Positions 16,912 through 24,944 of a stretch of DNA of 64,000 bases are shown one piece after another. Positions within the stretch are counted from its first letter, which is position 1. Each line of letters opens with the position of its first letter. The notes under the pieces were generated by a model. That model saw only the letters and a program-made list of their open reading frames with translations, did not search any database and was not told where the DNA came from. The stretch comes from Sphingomonas sp. OV641. GTDB lineage: Bacteria; Pseudomonadota; Alphaproteobacteria; Sphingomonadales; Sphingomonadaceae. The translations under genes were made by a program, and so were the position numbers. The stretch is from positions 124,001-188,000 of the forward strand of contig NZ_FNZB01000002.1 of assembly GCF_900109205.1 (NCBI RefSeq), read 5' to 3'.

Positions 16912-19776
16912 TTACAACGTGCGTTCGCGCAGCTCGACCTCGAACGTCTCGAGGAAGTCGCCCGAGCGGATGTCGGTGAAGTTCTGCGTGAAGGTCACGC
17001 CGCACTCCAGACCCGCGCGGACCTCGGCCACATCGTCCTTGAAGCGACGCAGCGAGGCGATCTCGCCATTGTAGATGATGACGTCGTTGCGCGTGATGCG
17101 CGCCTTGAGCGCCTTGCGGATCGCACCCTCGACCACCAGCAGACCGGCGGCCTTGCCGTGCTTGCCGGCCGAGAAGACCTCGCGGATTTCCGCACGGCCA
17201 ACCACCGTCTCGAACGCTTCCGGCCCAAGCTCGCCCGCCATGCCGGCGCGGATCTCGTCGATCAGGTCATAGATGACGTCATAATATTTCAACGCCACCT
17301 GGTGCCGATCGGCGATCTCGCGCGCCTTCGCATTGGCACGCACGTGGAAGCCGATGATCGGCGCCCCGCTTGCTGCCGCCGCATTGACGTCGCTCTCGGT
17401 GATGCCGCCCACGGCCGAGTGCAGGATGCGCACGCGGATGTCATCGGTCGACAGCTTGTTGAGCGACGCGACAATCGCCTCCACGGTGCCCTGCGTATCG
17501 GCCTTGACCACCAGCGGATATTCGATCGCCTTGTTCGCCGCGAGCGCGGAGAACATGCTCTCGAGGCTCGCCGGCGCCGCGGTGGTGCGCTTCTGCGTCA
17601 GCACGCCCTGGCGATATTCCGCCACTTCGCGTGCCCGCGCCTCGCTCTCGACGACCTGGAGCTGGTCGCCCGCCGATGGCGTGCCCGAGATGCCGAGCAC
17701 CTCGACCGGCATCGACGGATCCGCCTGCTTGAGCTGGCGCCCCTTGTCGTCGACCAGCGCACGTACCTTGCCGCTTTCCGCACCGACGACGAACACGTCG
17801 CCGACCTTCAGCGTGCCGCGCGTGACCAGCACCGTCGCGACCGGGCCGCGGCCCTTGTCCAGCTTTGCCTCGATCACGCTGCCCTCTGCATCGCGGTCAG
17901 GGTTCGCCTTCAGGTCCATCAGCTCGGCCTGCAGCTGGATCTTCTCGATCAGCTCGTCGAGGCCGGTCTTCTTCAGCGCCGACACCTCGACGTCCTGCGT
18001 CTCGCCGCCCATCGCCTCGACCTGCACGTCATGCTCGAGCAGGCGCTCGCGCACGCGCTGGGCATTGGCGTCGTGCTTGTCGATCTTGTTGATCGCCACG
18101 ATCATCGGCTTGCCGGCCGCCTTGGTGTGGTTGATCGCCTCGATCGTCTGCGGCATCAGCCCGTCGTCGGCCGCCACCACCAGCACCACGATGTCCGTGA
18201 CGTCCGCGCCGCGCGCACGCATGGCGGTGAACGCCTCGTGGCCCGGCGTGTCGAGGAAGGTGATCTTCGACTTGTCCTTCAGCGTCACCTGATAGGCGCC
18301 GATATGCTGCGTGATGCCGCCGGCCTCGCCGCGCACCACATCGGTGCCGCGCAGCGCGTCCAGCAGGCTGGTCTTGCCGTGGTCGACGTGGCCCATGATC
18401 GTCACGACCGGGGGACGCGGCTTCAGATCCGCATCATTGTCCGGCGCCGTATCGAGCGCGAGATCGATGTCGCTGTCGCTGACGCGCACGATATTGTGGC
18501 CGAACTCGGTCACCAGCAGCTCTGCGGTGTCCTGATCGATCGTCTGCGTCATGGTGACGGGCATGCCCATCTTGAACAGCGCCTTCACCAGGTCAGCGCC
18601 GCGCTCCGCCATGCGGTTCGCCAGCTCCTGGACGGTGATCGCCTCCGGCACCTGAACGTCGCGGATCTGCTTGGCCTGCGGCTCGCGCGGGCCGGTCCAG
18701 CCACGCTTTTCCTTCTCGCGGGCACGCTTCAGTGCGGCGAGCGAGCGGGCGCGGGCGCCATCCTCGTTCAGCGCGCGGTTGACCGTCAGCTTGCCGCCGC
18801 GGCGCTCGTCGCCCTTGCGATCGCGCTGCTGCGGACGGGCCGGCTGCGGCGCATTGCGCGGCGTGGCCTGACCGGACGGCAGGTTGCGCTGCTGCGGGGC
18901 GGCGCTGCTGCTCGCCGTGGTCGCGGCGGCTGGTGCCGGTGCGGGCTTCGGCTCGGGCTTGGGCTGCGGCTTGGGGATCTCCGGCCGTGCAACCGGCGAG
19001 AAGCGGCGCGGCGCGGGCAGCGACGGATCGCGCGCCAGCACGGGCGGGGCCGGGGGCGCAGCCGGTGCGGCGCGGGGCGCCGGCGGCGCGGACCGCTTTG
19101 GCTCGCTAACGGCAGCGGCGGCACGCACCACTTCCGGCTCATGCGCCGGAGCGGCCGGAGCAGCGGCAGGAGCCGGCGCTTCCGGTGCGGCCTTGGCTTC
19201 GGGCTCGACCTGTGGCTCGGCCGGAGCCGCCGGCGGAGCGGCCTCCGCCGTCGGTTCGGGCGCAGGCTGCGCCTCGGGTGCGGGCTGAGCCTCAGGTGCC
19301 GGCTCAGGCGCGGCTTCGGGCTGGGTCGCGGCAGCGGCAGCAGCCGCCGCGCGCTCCTCGGCGCGACGCTTCTCGTCTTCCGCGGCGCGGGCACGCTCGG
19401 CCTCCTCGCGGCGACGCAGTTCCTCCAGCGCCTGCATGCGCTGTTCCTCTGCCTCGCGGGCGAGTCGAGCCACGCGCTCCTGCGGCGTCTCGTTGGACGG
19501 CGCACGCGATGGCGGCGGCGGGGGCGCCTGCCGCTGCACGGGCGCGGCGGGGGCGGGCGCTGCCGCCTCCGGGGCCGGCGCCTCGGTCGGCGCGGCGACC
19601 GGCTCGGCCGCCTCGCCCGGCTTGCGGAACGTGCGCGCCTTCTTCGTCTCCACGATCACCGTATTGGAGCGGCCGTGGCTGAAGCTCTGCTTCACCTTGC
19701 CGGTCTCGACCGTGCGCCGAACACCCAATGGTGCGCGCATGCCAAGTTTCGGCTTATCGTTGTCGGTCTCGCTCAC
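16912..19776 (-). CDS. infB: Translation initiation factor IF-2
   Basis: IF-2 is the GTPase that delivers initiator tRNA and joins the ribosomal subunits. The 954-residue protein has an N-terminal IF2 assembly segment, a long low-complexity region rich in Ala, Pro and Glu (about 60-320), then the G domain with GHVDHGKT (about 462-469), DTPGHEAF and NKIDK, followed by domains II-IV ending in EVELRERTL. Its ATG overlaps the stop of the ylxR-like gene upstream (ATGA at 19773-19776). The complementary strand has a long open frame over this gene that I regard as a GC-driven shadow. Confidence 0.97.
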   Translation of the reverse strand: MSETDNDKPKLGMRAPLGVRRTVETGKVKQSFSHGRSNTVIVETKKARTFRKPGEAAEPVAAPTEAPAPEAAAPAPAAPVQRQAPPPPPSRAPSNETPQERVARLAREAEEQRMQALEELRRREEAERARAAEDEKRRAEERAAAAAAAATQPEAAPEPAPEAQPAPEAQPAPEPTAEAAPPAAPAEPQVEPEAKAAPEAPAPAAAPAAPAHEPEVVRAAAAVSEPKRSAPPAPRAAPAAPPAPPVLARDPSLPAPRRFSPVARPEIPKPQPKPEPKPAPAPAAATTASSSAAPQQRNLPSGQATPRNAPQPARPQQRDRKGDERRGGKLTVNRALNEDGARARSLAALKRAREKEKRGWTGPREPQAKQIRDVQVPEAITVQELANRMAERGADLVKALFKMGMPVTMTQTIDQDTAELLVTEFGHNIVRVSDSDIDLALDTAPDNDADLKPRPPVVTIMGHVDHGKTSLLDALRGTDVVRGEAGGITQHIGAYQVTLKDKSKITFLDTPGHEAFTAMRARGADVTDIVVLVVAADDGLMPQTIEAINHTKAAGKPMIVAINKIDKHDANAQRVRERLLEHDVQVEAMGGETQDVEVSALKKTGLDELIEKIQLQAELMDLKANPDRDAEGSVIEAKLDKGRGPVATVLVTRGTLKVGDVFVVGAESGKVRALVDDKGRQLKQADPSMPVEVLGISGTPSAGDQLQVVESEARAREVAEYRQGVLTQKRTTAAPASLESMFSALAANKAIEYPLVVKADTQGTVEAIVASLNKLSTDDIRVRILHSAVGGITESDVNAAAASGAPIIGFHVRANAKAREIADRHQVALKYYDVIYDLIDEIRAGMAGELGPEAFETVVGRAEIREVFSAGKHGKAAGLLVVEGAIRKALKARITRNDVIIYNGEIASLRRFKDDVAEVRAGLECGVTFTQNFTDIRSGDFLETFEVELRERTL

Positions 19777-20519
19777 TCAAATTCCTCGTGTGTCGTCACG
19801 GCCGGTTCGTGCCCGGAAAGATCGGGCGCCGATGCGCCTTGCGCGGCCGTTGCGCAAGGTGCGGCAATCAGGTCGCTCATCAAAGACTGGCTTTGATGGG
19901 CTCCTTCAGGGTCGGGGCCGATAAAACGGCGCCAGCGATCGAGCGCTTCGCCCAACCTGCCGGCCGCCATGCGGTCGGTGACGCCGATATGTACCACGTT
20001 TTCGCGGCCCAGCGCCATCGACAATATGGGGCGTGGTATCGGCAGAACCAAGCCCCCCAGATCACTACCTTCCCGATCGGAGCCGACGCGCCAGGCCTGG
20101 GCGAGCTTGCGCCGCCCGTCCTCGGCCGCATCGGCCGCATGGTACAGCGCCTTGAGACGCCCCGATCGGGCCGCCTCCTCGATCCTGTCCGAACCGGTCA
20201 GCACCGTGCCCGCCCGCGCCTCCAGCCCCAGCCGGTCAAGCGCATTGCGCTCCAGCGCCGATGCGATCAGCGCCGGCAGATCGTCCGGCACAGTGAACTC
20301 CCCGGTCTTGAACGCCCGCGCAAGCGCGCCGCGGAGCTTGCCCTTCGCCTGCGCCTTGGCGAGCTCCGCCGCATCAACGCCGATCCAGGCGCCCCGCCCC
20401 GGCGCCTTGGCGCGCACATCGGGCAGGATGCGGCCGTCCGGCGACAGGACCAGACGGACAAGGCCGTCACGCGGCGCCTCCTCGCGGGAAAGGATGCAGG
20501 TGCGGATGGGATCGCTCAT
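19773..20519 (-). CDS. YlxR/DUF448-family RNA-binding protein with L7Ae-like C-terminal domain
   Basis: The 248-residue protein begins with the YlxR motif RTCILSREEAPRDGLVRLV and the characteristic PGRGAWI (about 41-47), the nucleic-acid-binding fold found between nusA and infB in many bacteria. Residues about 90-190 resemble an L7Ae/L30e-like domain (LGLEARAGTVLTGSDRIEEAARSG), an extension typical of alphaproteobacterial members. It overlaps infB by four bases, so coupling is likely. Its precise role in translation or transcription is unknown. Confidence 0.9.
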   Translation of the reverse strand: MSDPIRTCILSREEAPRDGLVRLVLSPDGRILPDVRAKAPGRGAWIGVDAAELAKAQAKGKLRGALARAFKTGEFTVPDDLPALIASALERNALDRLGLEARAGTVLTGSDRIEEAARSGRLKALYHAADAAEDGRRKLAQAWRVGSDREGSDLGGLVLPIPRPILSMALGRENVVHIGVTDRMAAGRLGEALDRWRRFIGPDPEGAHQSQSLMSDLIAAPCATAAQGASAPDLSGHEPAVTTHEEFE

Positions 20520-20605
20520 GCGCCGGCTCCTTCCACAAGAACGTCACGCGGACTGTCGTCACCACGGCCTTGAGCCGGGGTCCAACGTGCCGCACACACT
20601 GCAGC

Positions 20606-20917
20606 ATGGGGGACAGGCAACCGTGCGTGTACATGATGGCCAGCGGCTATTTGGGCACGCTGTACGTCGGCGTGACATCCAACCTGCTCGGTCGCATCAT
20701 TCAGCATCGCGAAGGTACGTTTGGAGGCTTCACTGATCGCCACGAGGTCAAGCGACTCGTTTGGTACGATACGGCCGACACGATGGCCGCAGCGATCATG
20801 TCCGAAAAGCGCCTCAAACGCTGGCGCCGCGACTGGAAGATCGAGCTGATCGAGCGAGACAACCCGCTTTGGCACGATCTTGGTCCAGCGATCGGCCTGC
20901 CGCCGCTCCGTGGGTGA
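20606..20917 (+). CDS. GIY-YIG endonuclease-like protein (UPF0213/YhbQ type)
   Basis: This 103-residue protein has a single GIY-YIG nuclease domain: VYMMASG for GIY, LYVGVTSNL for YIG, Arg30 in LLGRIIQHREG and a catalytic-type Glu in IMSEKRLKRWRR. Such proteins occur as small stand-alone members of uncertain function in sphingomonads. I choose ATG 20606 since the domain starts there. It lies on the opposite strand inside the nusA-infB operon, followed by a palindromic repeat, which suggests a later insertion. Confidence 0.85.
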   Translation: MGDRQPCVYMMASGYLGTLYVGVTSNLLGRIIQHREGTFGGFTDRHEVKRLVWYDTADTMAAAIMSEKRLKRWRRDWKIELIERDNPLWHDLGPAIGLPPLRG

Positions 20918-20965
20918 AGACAAGACACCCTCTGTAGCTGCACAAGACCTACCCGCCGCAGACAC

Positions 20966-21074
20966 CGTCATCCCGGACTTGATCCGGGATCCATGCCGCC
21001 ACGTACGCTGTGACTGGAGGGGTGAACGGCAGCGCCTGCGGATAGTTGGATCCCGGAGCAAGTCCGGGATGACG
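20966..21074. repeat. Palindromic repeat, GTCATCCCGG-type, inside the nusA-infB interval
   Basis: CGTCATCCCGGACTTGATCC starts at 20966 and its inverted partner (GGAGCAAGTCCGGGATGACG) ends at 21074. The left arm is identical to that of the copy at 15019. The rest of the 292-base gap 20918-21209 shows no gene. Confidence 0.85.
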
Positions 21075-21209
21075 CGCGCATGGGCCAGCCGACCACCGTC
21101 CTGATTACGACTCGGCACAAGGTCGGCATGACGCGATGTGCGCACCAAACCATCCCCCGTCACCCGACGGGAGCACCCAACCCCAAGCTGCCGAAGCGAC
21201 GCTAGCCGA

Positions 21210-21449
21210 TCATTGCGAGGAACCCGCATGCGCGTCTCCCTCGCTCGGCGATGCCTTTCGTGCGTCCCGATCAACGATCAGCACGCCACCGGCACCGTAA
21301 TTCTCCGTCGAAACCTCCTCGATCACGACCTGCACCGCCGCCGGGTTCTTGCCCAGCCGCGTGACCAGCGAGGACGTGACGTCAGCCACGATCCCCGCCT
21401 TCTGCTCCTTCGATGCGGAGCCTGCGATCCTGATCGATACGAACGGCAT
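21210..21449 (-). CDS. 4-oxalocrotonate tautomerase-family protein
   Basis: This 79-residue protein begins MPFVSIRIAGSASKEQKAGI, with Pro2 as the catalytic amino-terminal proline of the tautomerase superfamily. TSSLVTRLGKNPAAVQVVIEEV continues the pattern. Small family members catalyse enol-keto tautomerisation, but the substrate is unknown. Its ATG shares one base with the nusA stop (TGATG at 21447-21451), so it is probably translated with nusA, an odd partner for a transcription factor. Confidence 0.85.
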   Translation of the reverse strand: MPFVSIRIAGSASKEQKAGIVADVTSSLVTRLGKNPAAVQVVIEEVSTENYGAGGVLIVDRDARKASPSEGDAHAGSSQ

Positions 21450-23062
21450 CAGGCCTCGGCGCCCTCCGCCGTCTGGCCTTCGCCGCCGTCTTCATCCTCG
21501 AACCAATGCGCGCGGGCAGCCATGATGATCTCGTTGCCCTGCTCTTCGGTGAGACCATATTCGCCCAATACGCCGCCCTTGTGCTCCGGACGACGCGGTG
21601 CGTCCTCGTTGCGGCGGCGCGGCTCGGCGCGCTTCTTCTCGATCAGCTCGTCCGTGGCGAGATCGGCGATATCGTCCAGCGTCTTCAGGCCCGCCTTGCC
21701 GAGCGTCACCAGCATCGCTTCCGTCAGGTGCGGCAGCTCCGCCACCGCATCCTCGACGCCCAGCGAACGGCGCTCGTCGCGATTGGCCTGCTCGCGGCGG
21801 TCGATCGCCTCGGCAGCGCGGCTCTGCAGCTCCTGCGCCAGATCGTCGTCGAAGCCCTCGATCGCCGCCAGCTCGTCCAGCTCGACATAGGCGACCTCTT
21901 CCAGCTCGGTGAAGCCCTCGGCCACCAGCAGCTGTGCCAGCGTCTCGTCCACGTCCAGCTCGTTCTGGAACATCTCGGACCGCTGAACGAACTCCTGCTG
22001 GCGCTTCTCGCTGGAGTCGGTCTCGGTCATGATGTCGATCGCCTTCGCCGTCAGCTGCGAGGCGAGGCGGACGTTCTGGCCGCGACGACCGATGGCGAGG
22101 CTCAGCTGATCGTCAGGAACGACCACCTCGATCCGATCCTCTTCCTCGTCGATCAGCACGCGGCTGACGTTCGCCGGCTGCAGCGCGTTGACGACAAAGG
22201 TGGCGGTGTCGGGCGACCAGGGAATGATATCGATCTTCTCGCCCTGCATTTCCTGCACGACGGCCTGCACGCGGCTGCCCTTCATGCCGACGCAGGCGCC
22301 GACCGGGTCGATCGAGGAATCGTGGCTGATCACGCCGATCTTCGCGCGCGAGCCCGGATCACGGGCGGCAGCCTTGATCTCGATGATGCCGTCGTAGATC
22401 TCGGGCACTTCCTGCGCGAACAGCTTCTTCATGAAGTCCGGGTGCGCGCGGCTGAGGAAGATCTGCGGGCCGCGGTTCTCGCGCACGACCTTGAGGATCA
22501 GCGAGCGGATGCGGTCGTTCACGCGCACCACTTCGCGCGGGATCTGCGCGTCGCGGCGGATTACGCCCTCGGCGCGGCCCAGATCGACGACGATATGGCC
22601 AAATTCGACGCGCTTCACGACGCCGGTGATGATCTCGCCGGCGCGGTCCTTGAATTCCTCATACTGGCGCTCGCGCTCGGCATCGCGGACCTTCTGGAAG
22701 ATGGTCTGCTTGGCAGCCTGCGCCTGGATGCGACCGAATTCGATCGGCGGCAGCGGATCGACCAGGAAGTCGCCGACGCCGGCGCCCGCCTGCAGCTTCT
22801 GCGCGCCCTTCACGTCAACCTGCTTGTAGATGTCGTCGACCTGCTCGACCACTTCCACCACGCGCCACAGGCGAAGATCGCCGTTGTTCGGATCCAGCTT
22901 CGCGCGGATATCCATTTCCTGGCCGTAGCGGGTGCGCGCCGCACGCTGGATCGCATCTTCCATCGCCTCGATGACGATGGCCTTGTCGATCATCTTCTCG
23001 CTGGCGACGCTGTTGGCGATCGCGATCAGTTCCGCACGGTTCGCGGTGACGCCGGTAGCCAT
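21449..23062 (-). CDS. nusA: Transcription termination/antitermination factor NusA
   Basis: NusA binds RNA polymerase and RNA and controls pausing, termination and antitermination. The 537-residue protein has the N-terminal polymerase-binding domain (about 1-130), S1 (GEIITGVVKRVEFGHIVVDLG), KH1 (VGACVGMKGSRVQAVVQEM), KH2 (LAIGRRGQNVRLASQL) and two C-terminal acidic helix-hairpin-helix repeats (QLLVAEGFTELEEVAYV; MLVTLGKAGLKTLDDIADLA). Its ATG overlaps the rimP stop by one base (TAATG). Confidence 0.97.
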   Translation of the reverse strand: MATGVTANRAELIAIANSVASEKMIDKAIVIEAMEDAIQRAARTRYGQEMDIRAKLDPNNGDLRLWRVVEVVEQVDDIYKQVDVKGAQKLQAGAGVGDFLVDPLPPIEFGRIQAQAAKQTIFQKVRDAERERQYEEFKDRAGEIITGVVKRVEFGHIVVDLGRAEGVIRRDAQIPREVVRVNDRIRSLILKVVRENRGPQIFLSRAHPDFMKKLFAQEVPEIYDGIIEIKAAARDPGSRAKIGVISHDSSIDPVGACVGMKGSRVQAVVQEMQGEKIDIIPWSPDTATFVVNALQPANVSRVLIDEEEDRIEVVVPDDQLSLAIGRRGQNVRLASQLTAKAIDIMTETDSSEKRQQEFVQRSEMFQNELDVDETLAQLLVAEGFTELEEVAYVELDELAAIEGFDDDLAQELQSRAAEAIDRREQANRDERRSLGVEDAVAELPHLTEAMLVTLGKAGLKTLDDIADLATDELIEKKRAEPRRRNEDAPRRPEHKGGVLGEYGLTEEQGNEIIMAARAHWFEDEDGGEGQTAEGAEA

Positions 23063-23613
23063 TACTCGGTTTCCTCTGCTTCGATTTCTTCTTCTTCCGC
23101 GCCCTCGATGGAGAGCGGGACGGTTGCAGCGATCAATTTGTCGGTCAGCACCAGCTTCGCATCGGTAATACGCGCGAAGGGCACGTTGGCGATTGTACCG
23201 GTACGATTACGGATGGCGATTGCCTCGCCTTCCACACCGACGATCTCGCCGCGGAACTGCTTCTGGCCGTCAAGCGGCGCGTCCAGCGTCAGCTTCGCCT
23301 CATGCCCGGTCCAGTCGGCATAGTCGGACAGGCGGGTCAGCGGGCGATCGATGCCAGGGCTCGACACTTCCAGACGGTACGCGCCCTCGATCGGATCGCG
23401 ACCCTCCGCCTCCAGCACGTCGAGCACGTCGGAGATGCGGCGTGACAGATCGGCGCAATCGTCGATCGTCAGCTGCCGCGTATCGGGCCGCTCCGCCATC
23501 ACCTGCAGCGTGCGGTCATCGCCCTTGCCGAACAGCGCGACACGCACGAGGTCGAAGCCGAGCGCCTTGGCTTCGGTTTCGATCAACTGGGTCAGCGCGG
23601 TGATTTCCGCCAT
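23062..23613 (-). CDS. rimP: Ribosome maturation factor RimP
   Basis: RimP is needed for 30S maturation. The 183-residue protein has the N-terminal alpha/beta domain (LIETEAKALGFDLVRVAL ... LEVSSPGIDRPL, the signature) and the SH3-like C-terminal domain. The C-terminus is very acidic (EGAEEEEIEAEETE). I choose ATG 23613 because GGAG lies nine bases upstream and conserved sequence begins there. It heads the nusA operon, the conserved position. Confidence 0.95.
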   Translation of the reverse strand: MAEITALTQLIETEAKALGFDLVRVALFGKGDDRTLQVMAERPDTRQLTIDDCADLSRRISDVLDVLEAEGRDPIEGAYRLEVSSPGIDRPLTRLSDYADWTGHEAKLTLDAPLDGQKQFRGEIVGVEGEAIAIRNRTGTIANVPFARITDAKLVLTDKLIAATVPLSIEGAEEEEIEAEETE

Positions 23614-23759
23614 CGGGGCTCCACATACACACAGGTTTTTGCCGCCGCGGAGCCCTGCCCCGCGACCCCTTGCATCTGGCGATGTAAGAGAAAGCACAGC
23701 CGATATAGAACGAGACCGCCACCGGAGCAATCCCTTAGCATACGGCGGGGCAACGATAT

Positions 23760-24275
23760 TCAGTCGCGGCCCGATCCTGTCGCCACGCCCGGCGTGGTCC
23801 GCGTCTCATCCTCCACCGCAATGTCGAAATGCATCACGTCCTCGCGCGTGCCGAGCTTGGTATAAAGCGCCACGGCCGGATCATCGCCGTAATCGGCCTG
23901 GACGAAGATCACATACCCGCCCGCGTCCCGCACCAGCGGCCGCAGCGCATCGATCAGCGCCGTGGCAACGCCGCGCCGCCGATGCGATTCGGCTACTGCC
24001 AGGTCATAGATATAGGCTTCCGCCCGCGCCCGCTCGAGTTTGTCGAGGAGATAGGCGACCAGCCCGCCGACGATCATCGCGCCCTGCTCCGCCACCAGTG
24101 CGAAGACATGCGGCCTGGCAAGCTGCGCGGCGAGATAGCGATCGTCCGGCGGCGCCGCGACATAGTCGGCCGCGTGGTCGAATGCGGCATGGAACAGCAG
24201 GTTGAGCCGCCGCATCGCGTCGAGGTCCGCCGGGCCCAGCCGGCGCACGATCACCGGTTCGCTCGAATGTTGCAA
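23760..24275 (-). CDS. GNAT acetyltransferase resembling AAC(3)-I aminoglycoside 3-N-acetyltransferases
   Basis: This 171-residue GNAT protein matches the AAC(3)-I pattern along most of its length: RRLGPADLDAMRRL at the start, EAYIYDLAV (86-94), the acetyl-CoA loop HRRRGVATALI (98-108) and VQADYGDDPAVALYTKLG (125-142) followed by REDVMHFDI. The last block is nearly identical to that of plasmid and integron AAC(3)-Ia as I remember it. It lies alone after rimP with no mobile-element sign, so it looks like a resident chromosomal homologue. Whether it acetylates aminoglycosides is inference. Confidence 0.85.
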   Translation of the reverse strand: MQHSSEPVIVRRLGPADLDAMRRLNLLFHAAFDHAADYVAAPPDDRYLAAQLARPHVFALVAEQGAMIVGGLVAYLLDKLERARAEAYIYDLAVAESHRRRGVATALIDALRPLVRDAGGYVIFVQADYGDDPAVALYTKLGTREDVMHFDIAVEDETRTTPGVATGSGRD

Positions 24276-24345
24276 ATTGTTGCTGCCAGTCGGAACGGGA
24301 GGGGGACGCTATCGTTCATTTTGCAGGTAAAGGGAAGGAAGTGGC

Positions 24346-24489
24346 ATGTTGTGGACGATCGCGATCATCCTGTTGATCCTGTGGCTGCTGGGGTTCAGCC
24401 TGAACATCGCAGGCGGCCTGATCCACATCCTGCTGGTGATCGCGCTGATCGTCGGGCTGGTGCAGCTCTTCACCGGCCGCCGGGTGTAG
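24346..24489 (+). CDS. Small lmo0937-family membrane protein
   Basis: This short gene encodes 47 residues: MLWTIAIILLILWLLGFSLN, then a second hydrophobic segment (LIHILLVIALIVGLVQLF) and a basic tail (TGRRV). Two membrane helices and this sequence fit the lmo0937/DUF5670 family of unknown function. AAGGGAAGGAA lies just upstream of the ATG as a strong ribosome binding site, and a hairpin follows the stop. Confidence 0.85.
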   Translation: MLWTIAIILLILWLLGFSLNIAGGLIHILLVIALIVGLVQLFTGRRV

Positions 24490-24495
24490 CGCGGT

Positions 24496-24526
24496 CGATC
24501 ACCCCGGCCCGGCACCGGGGTGATCG
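24496..24526. terminator. Bidirectional hairpin terminator
   Basis: CGATCACCCCGG (24496-24507) and CCGGGGTGATCG (24515-24526) form a perfect 12-bp stem with a seven-base loop. It sits between the convergent ends of the small membrane protein gene and the SRPBCC gene and can serve both. T-runs are weak on either side. Confidence 0.65.
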
Positions 24527-24532
24527 CCAAAA

Positions 24533-24931
24533 TCAGCCCCGCTCGGCCAGCGCCTTCAGCCTGGCCAGATCGCTCCGGATCCAGCGCCGGTCGCGTGCGA
24601 ACGCCTCGTCATCCATGTCCGGCTGGCGGAACAGCGTCAGCTGCACCTCCGCGCCCGCGCCATTGGCGATGACGCGCAAGGGAACATGCACCTCCGCCAT
24701 CCCGTCAGGGATGACGCGATGGTCCATCACGCCAAACGCATTGTGCGGCGTGAAATAGACCCGCATCCCGCCCTCCGCACCTTCACCGACCCACGAACCG
24801 CCATCCTGACGAAGCGCGAACTCGCTCAATCCGGATGCCCAGCGCTGGAAATCGGCCGGCCGCCAGAACGCCTCATAAACCTCGCGCCACGGCCGATCGA
24901 TCGTGACGGACAGGACGATGGCCGGAAGCAT
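24533..24931 (-). CDS. SRPBCC (AHSA1/START-like) domain protein
   Basis: The 132-residue protein has the pattern of the AHSA1/SRPBCC fold: SVTIDRPWREVYEAFWRPADFQRW at the start, GGMRVYFTPHNAFGVMDHRV in the middle and a C-terminal helix (DEAFARDRRWIRSDLARLKALAERG). These proteins bind hydrophobic ligands. It is 13 bases after bkdB on the same strand and thus probably in the bkd operon, but a role there is unproven. Confidence 0.8.
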   Translation of the reverse strand: MLPAIVLSVTIDRPWREVYEAFWRPADFQRWASGLSEFALRQDGGSWVGEGAEGGMRVYFTPHNAFGVMDHRVIPDGMAEVHVPLRVIANGAGAEVQLTLFRQPDMDDEAFARDRRWIRSDLARLKALAERG

Positions 24932-24944
24932 CAGGACACCAGCA

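Noticed and set aside
16906..19896. A 996-codon open frame on the plus strand over infB
   Set aside because: Same reason: infB is unmistakable on the minus strand and the mirror frame is low-complexity Leu/Arg/Asp sequence.
20918..21209. CRISPR-like or phage attachment site in the repeat after the GIY-YIG gene
   Set aside because: It is a single inverted repeat, without regular direct repeats or spacers and without an integrase.
21506..23323. A 605-codon plus-strand frame over nusA and rimP
   Set aside because: nusA and rimP are complete on the minus strand; the frame is a GC shadow.
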